DNA of 64,000 bases from Coniferiporia sulphurascens. Taxonomy: Eukaryota > Basidiomycota > Agaricomycetes > Hymenochaetales > Hymenochaetaceae. The notes beneath the pieces are model-generated. The model was not told the origin of the DNA. It did no database searches and saw only the letters and a program-made list of their open reading frames with translations. This document shows, in pieces, positions 56,416 to 64,000 of this stretch; position 1 is the stretch's first letter, and the number at the start of each line of letters is the position of its first letter. The DNA is taken from positions 2,046,001 to 2,110,000 of the forward strand of contig NBBA01000003.1 in assembly GCA_002794785.1 (NCBI GenBank). Reading direction: 5' to 3'. A program made the translations under genes and the position numbers.

Positions 56416-59400
56416 TCAAGAGTCAGAGGGAAATGGTGGGAGTGTACCTGAGAGCTCCAAAAGAGCTGGGTCCGCATCCTGAGTCCTGGATCCAAGCAAC
56501 CTGCACACGTAGCCCCTGAGGGTGTCCAAGTCCAGGTCATTGTCTGTGGGAAGTCCGTCTAAGTCCATGGCCGCAAAGGCGAGGCGAATTGCCCTGGCCG
56601 TGCAGTTGGACATCTGGTTGAGGTGGCCCGTAAGACGGAGCCAGCGTCTTAGAACCAGTAGGTGGTTTTCATCCGCCCATTCAGAATGGTGGACTGGGAG
56701 GGGGTCTCTTCTTGGCCATACCTGTCTTATCCAGGGCTGGAATGTTTCACATCTGCCTAGGACATGGGAGGTTGACTGTGCTGGCCAGGGTGGGTGGTTG
56801 TGCCACCTGCAATGTGAGATCAGGCCATGTCTGTGCTGGTAAGCCGAGTCAAAGCTCAGCCAGTAGCCCCCATAGGGACCGGCATGACAGAGGACCTGCG
56901 CCACTGCAGTGAGCTCTGATTGAGGGTGGTCGACTGAGATGGTGAGGAGTTTTCTTGGTCATTGAGTGGGGGGCCCTGTTACTGCCAAGTACTTGTCAGC
57001 GGTGGAGGCTAGGGGGTGGGCCAACTGAAGGGACCAGCGTTCGCTGAGTGTGCGAGTGGCGATTTCCTTCAGAGCTGAGATAGAGGGGGCTAGGGTTGCA
57101 GGGGGAAGCTCGGTGGCTAGCTTCGCCTCGGAGTCGGCCCATTCATTCCCTGGGATGTCCTCATGGCCTGGGCACCATCAGAAATGAACAATCAAATTCA
57201 GAAACGGGTCGAGAAGTGTCTCGACCCCCGCCTTCCAAAGGGGTAGGAGTTGGGCCCCTGAAGTGGAGGGCCATGTGCGGAAAAGGCCGAGTGCCATCAG
57301 AGAGTCTGAGAGGAAGAAGATCTCCTGGACGTTTGGCAGCAGGTGGTGGAGGTGTCTTGCTGCCCAGCCTGGGGCAGTTGCCAATGAGAAGATTTCGGTG
57401 TCTGTTGCTGTGGCACAAGTGGGTGAGGCGAGCTTGAGGGAGCTGATACAGAGTTCTCCTTTCATGCCGCAGATGGCGGATCCTGAGGTGTTTCTGATGT
57501 GTGATCCATCGGTGAACACCTGCAGGGAGGAGTCGGTGCAGCAAGTCCTGGCTTGGGCAATGTAGTTGTCGCACGTGTTTGTGGGGACTGGCTGTTTGGA
57601 GACTGCGAAGACGATTCAGCCTTGACCAAAGGCAAGGGGGTCCGTCCAGGGGGGGTGTGTGTATGCTGGGATCCGTTGGACTCGTGGGATGCAGACCTGC
57701 AACGAAAGTGAAAATGGGGTGTTAGCATTAGGATTAAACTTTTTCTGCCCTACCCGGTGGGGGGTGCACCATAGGCGTAGAGCGTGTGTGGTCTTTAGAT
57801 ATTCAAAATAAGCGAAGAAAGGGGGAGTGGAGCAAAGGAAATTTGTAGAATGAGGAGACACACCCTTGTAGACGCCTAAAATCCAATGGCAGGCTGTGTT
57901 CTGCACTGCCTGTAGTCTATTTACCAGGGTTTTTTGTTGATGTCCATGATACCACACAGGTGCACCCCATGCTAAGACGGTGCGCACACAGGTGGTGTAA
58001 AGTCGGCAGAGGTGGATGGCCAATAGTCCCCTCTCGGTGTTGCCGAGAATGCGGAGGGCTGCCAGGGTTGAGAAGCCTTTGGAGCACATATGCTCCACAT
58101 GCGGTTTGAAGGTGAGGCCTGAGTCCCACCAAATCCCTAGCCAGTGTAGGGGGTTGGTTGGTCGGATCAGGGTGTTGGCATCGATTTGTATCCTGGCAGT
58201 GTCCCAGTGGTGGTAGCCGGTACGTCGCCTGGGTGGGTGGAAGTGGAGGGCCTCCATCTTTGCTGATTCGATGTTGAGACCGATTTGGTGAAAGAGGTGG
58301 TCGAGTTGTTGGCATGCTTGTGTGAGGGATCTGCAGTTCGCTGTTACTGAGGTACCTATGCTGTTACAATTTTCCCTTATGCTCCCTCATTGTGCTGACT
58401 CACTTCCTCTTCGTCATCATCAGTCAGCGCAACTCCCCCATTTCTCTGCCTTACTCATCCTTATTTGCCTTGTGCCATAAGATGCCATGATGACACCTTA
58501 TTGCACCATCATGACGTGCTTTGCTTACTGATACCTTCAACCGTATTACCAAGACATTCCTTGGGGTTCCATGACCTTCCATAGTCATGTAAACATACTA
58601 ATACACGACCCTACAGTAGCAAACACATAGAGTAGCATATAAGCATGTAACTTCAGTAGCACAAGCCCTAAGCTTGTGCTCTTTGTTCATACAAGCCCAT
58701 TATCTGCTACCACCAGTCTACTGTGTGCCCTTTGGCCAATAGTCGCTTCGTCGTAACCCGACAACCCTAAGAAGCATCTTGCGTCCACATTGTCGATCAG
58801 GAAGCCCCGCCGACGATCACCTTCGACTTACGACATCTAGGAAGCCCCGTTGCCGTACCATCAGTTCCGACGATCAGGAAGCCCCAACATCGATCACCGT
58901 GTAACCGTTGAGCTTAACATATGCAAGCAATGAGGTGGTCATCAATGTATGCCAGCAGTTGTGAGCCATGCTGTTGAAAGCACGTCATTACGATGCCCAC
59001 AAATATTGTCAATAGGATGGGGGAAACCGGCGAGCCTTGAGGGGTGCCGAGGTCGGGCTTTGGTGCAGTTGGTAGGGTCATGCCATCGAATGAGACGGCC
59101 ACTTCCCTGTTCATCATGAAGGAGAGACACCATGCCACCATGTCAGGGGGGCATCCCATCTCCAGAAGCTGATGGTGGAGTCGTCTTGGGTGCACCGAGT
59201 TGAAGAAGCCCTGGATGTCTACTGCTAGGATAGAGCATATGAGGCCTTTCACATGGGCACCTTTGACGATCTGTATAAGATGTTGGGCAGCGTCATAGAC
59301 TGAGTGGCCCTGACGTCCTCCATACTGGTTTGGTGGCAGCCAGTTCCTCACATTAGCAAGGTACTGGAGCCAGTTAGCAATCATTTTTTCGAGTAACTTG

Positions 59401-60983
59401 CCCAGGGTTTCCTTGAGAGTGATGGGGTGATAGGAACGGGGGGAGAATGGGTCCTTCTTGTTCGGCTTCTGTAGCATCACAACTTTTGCCGTCTGCCAGC
59501 AGGCTGGGTGATGGCCCAGTTGCAGGCAGTCATTGAAAAGCGCTAATACCTCATCTGGGTAGGCATCAACCACCCATTTAAGGGGGCGATACCCAATCCC
59601 TGAGGGGCCCGGAGCCGACAAGTTGGAGGTATCGGCCAGTGCGCCTGTAAGCTCGGCAAAGCATAGTGGCGGCGCAGCTGGGGTAGGGGGAGGCAGGGGG
59701 CCGAGGCCCTCAGCCGGGAGTGGGGGGGGCAGTGGGAAGAAAGTGGATCTGAAGAGCTCACCTTTCTCGTCATCCGACTGGGTGAAGGTGCTGTCCCTGC
59801 ATTTGAGTGAGGGTACTTGGGTTGGGTGGACGCCTAGGCCGCGTTTGGCCCATGACCAGATGTTGGAGGGGTCGGCCTCTGACACCTGTTCTGAGTAGTA
59901 GGTTCGCTTTGCAGCGCGCACCCCTCTCTTGAAGGAGCGTCTTGCTGCCGCTTTCATGGAGGGTGTTTGGGCACTGTGAATCGCGTTCAGTAAATCCTGG
60001 CAGTTGGATGACCACCAGGGGACCACTGTTTTCAACAGAGTACAGATTTTGGTGAATGGTTGTAGCACATCTGTCATGGCTTTAAGGATGGCGCTAGATT
60101 TCAGATCAAGGGAGTTAGCATCCACTACTGGGAGGGCGAATGTGCTTGTGAGGGCTGGGAATGTGGCCTCAGTCCAACTGTCCTTATCCTCATTGCTGAG
60201 TTTTCGGGCCATCAATGTGGGCCGGGGTATTGAGGTTGGTATTGACCAGCGCAGAATTTGGTGGTCGGATAGTGGCAATTGGGTTATGTCGAAGGAGTCC
60301 ATGATGGACTCTGGGTTGATTGATGGTGGGGCCCATACCATGTCGATTGGGCATCTCCGACACCCTGGTAGGGGTCGGGTGTCGCAGTCAGGTGGGTGGG
60401 CTGGTTCATGGCCGTGTTCCCTGAAGAAGTCATCCAGAGGTTGTGCTCTGCGGTCTTCTTCTTGGGTGGAGTCGAGGGTTGACCACAAGTGGTGGCAATG
60501 GTTGAAGTCACCAGCTATCGTGAGGGTGGAGGCGAGGGCCGAGGGGAGAGAGCTAAGGAACATCTCACCTGGGTACCCCAGTCTGGCCTCCGCCCTATTG
60601 GAGGGCAACATACCGTAGTAGTTGCACACCCTGACAGGGCGGTTGCCCTGGATCTCCACTGTCACAATGTCGGTGCCGCTTGAGGCTGGGCCGATGACTG
60701 ACCATGAAGATTGGGGGAGGGTCCTTGATATGTAAGTCACCACCCTAGGTTGGGTGGCAGGGGGGAGTACTGGTACGAAGCCAGGGATTGTCGGCACATT
60801 GAGTACCGCGTCCCTGTCTGGGTTGGTGAGAGAGGGCTGGAGCCCGATTTGATACCACGGCGGCTCCTGGATCAGGATCAGGTGTGGGGGAGAGGGTTCG
60901 TTAGTGAGGACAGGAATTAGGGAATGAATCGCCACAAGTGAGCAGGCGGCGTTCCACTGGAGTACACGGATTTGTGCACTCAT
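56416..60983 (-). pseudogene. LINE ORF2 (endonuclease-RT-RNase H), family B, LTR-interrupted
   Basis: ATG at 60983 (MSAQIRVLQWNAACSLVA) opens 689 codons without a stop: endonuclease IQEPPWYQIGLQPSLTNP, IAGDFNHCHHLWS and LSDHQILRWSIP; reverse transcriptase NKKDPFSPRSYHPITLKETL, VDIQGFFNSVHPRRLHHQLL, GTPQGSPVSPIL and LLAYIDDHLIACI. The solo LTR 58362-58919 cuts it about five codons after the catalytic Asp pair; removing 563 bases restores the frame. It continues through GLNIESAKMEALHFHPPRR. RNase H has FTDGSHIRNTSGSA with the first Asp intact and WCPGHEDIPGNEWADSE. TGA stops occur near 57615 and 57177, further damage near 56960, and the end is LLELSGTLPPFPSDS. It was probably the most recently intact ORF2 here. 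Confidence 0.87.
58362..58919. mobile_element. Solo LTR, family 1, copy c
   Basis: A 558-bp element, TGTTACAATT...AGCTTAACA, flanked by TATGC at 58357-58361 and 58920-58924. It is very close to copy b at 27873 (same orientation) and inserted into the reverse transcriptase of the family-B LINE. Confidence 0.9.
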
Positions 60984-63007
60984 TAGTCCTCCTCCATGAA
61001 GGCGTCGGTGTCCTCTTCTGCCTGGAGGGCTGTGTCGATGGCATGGAAGCTCTTCTTCTTCGGGCAGGTGGGGAGGGTGGTGGGATGGTCGCCCTGGCAG
61101 TTAGCACAGTGGCGGGGGTGGGGGCAGGTGTCTCCTTCAACTGTGTCATTTGCACAGTATGTGCATGACTTACGATGGTTGGCCGTCAAGTGCTGTCTGG
61201 CACATTCGGCACAACAAGCCTGGGCTTGGCAGCCCTTCTTTCCGTGCCCAAGTCCTTGGCAGCGCTCACACTGGGTGAGGCCGGGCTGGACTGGTGGGAC
61301 CGAGAGGCGGAGTGAGGATCCGAATAGGTAAACCCTGTTCCTCTTTAGGAGGCATGCTTGGGTTTGCCCATCTGGGTCGATGAAGGTGAAGGATACTGGG
61401 CAGGCTGCCAGTAGAGGGAGCTTTTCCGGTACCATTGCATAATGGGGTGGCACCATGAACTCGAGGTGCTTGAGGGAGGGGTTTTGACGGACCTCCATGA
61501 GGAGTGCCGCTTCAGTGATGGGGTGAGGGTTCTGTCTGAAGAAGACATCTCGACAGGGCACCATTGAGATGTGCAGTGTTGATCTTGGGCGGACTCTGGA
61601 GAGGGTTAGCTGGAATTGGTCCGAGATGGGCCGGTCCGCTGGGAGGGCTAGGCAGCGGTCCCGCATGTACTTCGTGAACGCATCCGCATGGCGGTCTATG
61701 ATCGCCGATGTGGTGGGGGTGGCGGAGGCAGGTCTTTCTGCAAATGTGGTCACCAGGTTGCCCTTTGCGTTGAACTTGGAGGACAACATGGTGACTGTGT
61801 CAGCAGTAGGCAGGGCCCGGAAGAAACCCTGGGCCATTTCCGTGAGGGAGGCTCCTGACTTACACATGGCGGCAGGGGCGATGAGGTCCTGCAGTGTCAG
61901 TACCAAGGTGGGTTCCTTGGCATACATTTTGGGAGGGGGTGGTGGTTGCTGGACTTTCTTTGCCTTCTTTGCTGGGGCTGTCTGGGCTGCTGGGGGCTGG
62001 GGGAGGTTAGCTGCAATCACTGCTAACTGGGTGTACGTCATTAGGGCTCCTGCTGGCACGACTTTTGCCGTGGCCTCGAGCTGAGCCAGAGTGATGGTTG
62101 TGGCAACCATTGCCATGGTGGTTGGGGCTGGGGTGGTTCCTCCCACGTTGGTGGGAGTCTGCTGGGGGGCCATTTGCGGCCACGGGGCAGGGCGTGATGC
62201 CAAGGAGGAGACCTGGTGAGTGAGGTTCCCCACATCAACTGAAAGCCGCTTGACAATGTCAGCCAGTGTTGAGATCTGTGAGTCAGGGGGAGTAGGTTGG
62301 GCTTGAGCCTGCTGGTTAGTCCTTGTGCTGAAGGTAAACAGGGCTCTCATGGCAGAGGAGAAGGGTGTGCCGAGTGAGATTCTCGCACCCATCATTGACT
62401 GGGCATACTCCTGTTCCGCTGCGCAGGTGGTGATGTGGTCTGGATCATCCTGATCTTGCATCCGGTACATTGTCGAGAGCATTTCATGGCTGAGGGCTGT
62501 TAGTTTCCCCAGGAATGCTGCTGTCACCTGTATGACCGATGTGGAGCTGGCGGCCTTTTCGATGTTGGCCTTGAGGGTGTTGAGGGCCTTCTCTACATTT
62601 GGTGCAAAGTCTGTCAGTGCTCAAACGAACTCTGAGGTGACCGGCTGGTTGCAAGGGGTCTCAGGGGATAGGACGTTGGCTCTGCGTTTGCCAGTCGACT
62701 GGGGGGGAGTATGCGGGTTGTCCTGCATCTGGTCGTCGGTGTCTTGGTTGGCGGTTTGCCGGACCAAGGCGACATCGAGGGTGGTTTGGGTTCCTCTCTG
62801 CAGCCACTCGTTTAGGTTGCCAAGGGGGGTGACTCCCGTTAGGTTGTCGTAGTCGGGGGCAGTTAGTCGTGCTGGTGGGGACAGCGAATGGCTTCGGGGG
62901 GTGGTTGGCTACTGGCGGCAACCTGGGTTGGCCACGCCTGACACTGTAGAGCTAGCTGTGGAGAGGCCTGTGGGTCATAGTGGACGACCACCGAACTGAT
63001 CTGCCAT
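60983..63007 (-). pseudogene. LINE ORF1, family B
   Basis: ATG at 63007 gives MADQFGGRPL, followed by an in-frame TGA (62977-62975), a TAG near 62912, and a TGA near 62622 (SEFV-stop-ALTDF, where the copy at 52246 has arginine). From there it is open to the end: AAFLGKLTALSHEMLSTM, a Pro/Ala/Thr-rich middle, YAKEPTLVLTLQDL, SSKFNAKGNLVTTFAERPA, ITEAALLMEVRQNPSLKH, and the knuckles CERCQGLGHGKKGC, CAECARQHLTANH and CANCQGDHPTTLPTC. ORF1 ends EED-TAA, and the next ATG shares the last A (TAATG). It differs from family A mainly in its N-terminal half. Confidence 0.85.
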
Positions 63008-63064
63008 GGGGGAGTTTGAGCTGCCCACACTAGGGAGATGGTGGTGGTAAGAGGTCAAGAAGGG

Positions 63065-64000
63065 ATGAGTGTCCCAGCAATGGTAGCCGGTTTGCCGCCT
63101 GGGCGGATGTAAATGGAGGGCCTCTGTCTTTGCTGGCTTGATGTTGAGACCAATTTGGCGGGAGAGGAGGTCGAGTTGCTGGTATGCCTGTGCAAGGGAT
63201 CGACAGTTAGCTGTAACTGAGGTGCCCATGCAGGTGATGAGGTGGTCATCGACATATGCTAGCAGTTGGGAGCCACACTGTTGGAAGCGCTGCATCACAA
63301 TGCCCGCAAAGATTGTCGATAGGATTGGTGAGACTGGTGACCCTTCTGTTCGTCATGAAGGAGAGACACCATGACACCATGTCTGGCGGGCATCCCATCT
63401 TCAACAGCTGGTGGTGGAGTCATCTTGGGTGCACTGAGTCAAAGAAGCCCTGAATGTCCACTGCTAGAATGGAACACACAAGGCCCTTCGCCTGGGCACC
63501 CTCAACGATCTGTAAAAGGTGCTGGGCAGCATCGTAGACCGAGTGGCCCTGATGTCCTCCATACTGGTTAGGTGGCAGCCAGTTCCTCGCATTTGCAAGG
63601 TACTGGAGCCGGTTAGCGATCATCTTTTCAAGTAACTTGCCTAAGGTTTCTTCAAGTGTGATGGGGCGATAGGAACAGGGGGAGAAGGGGTCCTTCTTAT
63701 TCAGCTTCCACAGCATTACGACTTTTGCTGTCTGCCAGCAGGCTGGGTGGTGGCCCAGCCGCAGGCAGTCGTTGAAAAGCGCAAGTACCTCGTCAGGATA
63801 GGTGTCAACCACCCATTTAAGGGGGCGATACCCAATCCCTGAAGGGCCCGGAGCCGATAAGTTGGAGGTGTCGGCCAGTGCGCCTGTGAGCTCGGAGAAG
63901 AGTAGTGGTGGCACAGCTGGAGTAGGAGGCAGGGGGCCGAGGCCCGCAGCTGGAAGGGGGGGGGGCAGCGGAAAGAAGGTTGAATGAAACAGCTCACCCT
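63065..64000 (-). mobile_element. Family-B LINE fragment (RT), running off the window
   Basis: The fragment covers the reverse transcriptase from the right edge (LLFSELTGALADTSNLSAPG, NKKDPFSPCSYRPITLEETL, VDIQGFFDSVHPR) to LLAYVDDHLITC and LHLHPPRRQTGYHCWDT at 63068. About 95 bases, including motif B (GTPQGSPVSP), are deleted near 63345. The 3' half of the element is absent: the break at about 63065 meets the 5' end of the full-length copy. Confidence 0.8.

Larger units (their letters stand above)
56081..63064 (-). mobile_element. Full-length family-B LINE, split by a solo LTR
   Basis: A complete minus-strand element, about 6.42 kb once the LTR at 58362-58919 and its five-base duplication are removed. 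The 5' UTR (CCATCTCCCTAGTGTGGGC) ends near 63064, ORF1 is 63007-60983, ORF2 is 60983-56416, and the 3' UTR has the hairpin GGCCCCTTCAGGGC-type stem, CTACTGAGC (reverse of GCTCAGTAG) and a long T-run at 56081-56106. The 5' terminus is clearly related to that of family A. It is flanked by a family-A fragment on the left and a family-B fragment on the right, with no matching target duplication. Confidence 0.88.

Overview
The window looks like a transposon-dense stretch of a filamentous basidiomycete genome, probably an Agaricomycete. This is inferred from very short spliceosomal introns (about 42-83 bp), fungal CCR4, VPS35, PHD-finger and SNF5 (with C-terminal zinc finger) homologues, a small HGDIK-type kinase gene, and Tad1-like LINEs with an RNase H domain. 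No rRNA, tRNA, CRISPR or bacterial-style operon was seen.

Layout. 1-806: 3' remnant of a LINE. 808-11410: a block bounded by near-perfect inverted termini (27 of 30 columns match) followed inward by TATAGT-rich palindromes. It holds AT-rich spacer and four damaged copies of eukaryotic genes: CCR4 deadenylase, a PHD-finger protein, the retromer subunit VPS35 and the chromatin-remodelling subunit SNF5. 11411-12771: a truncated family-B LINE. 12772-14102 and 21865-24561: host DNA with a JmjC-like exon, unknown open frames and an otherwise intact five-exon protein kinase. The kinase's start codon has been hit by two nested LINE insertions (14103-20523 and 20543-21864). 24562-64000: almost entirely LINE on LINE, with three solo LTRs of one family, one solo LTR of a second family, and an LTR-like remnant.

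Two related LINE families are visible. Family A has a 3' end of type GTAATTATGTAATACTGCAG followed by GAATAAT. Family B has a 3' end of type GTATTGCGTAGCTCAGTAGG. Both have a unit length of about 6.42 kb. Both carry an ORF1 with zinc knuckles and an ORF2 with APE-like endonuclease, reverse transcriptase and RNase H. The two ORFs overlap as a stop-start (ATGA in A, TAATG in B). Both families have a GC-rich hairpin just upstream of the A/T-rich tail. Full-length copies lie at 14103-20523 (-), 36407-42848 (+) and 56081-63064 (-, split by a solo LTR). All carry nonsense codons, strongly biased to TGA, and five of eight in one ORF2 sit where a sibling copy has CGA. This points to cytosine-methylation or RIP-like CpG decay. 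Target-site duplications can be read for four LINE insertions and four LTRs, which gives a partial order of events.

No element here looks currently autonomous. The gene fragments, nested insertions and CpG decay together describe a silenced, heterochromatin-like repeat island. Some joints between repeat fragments may be assembly artefacts.
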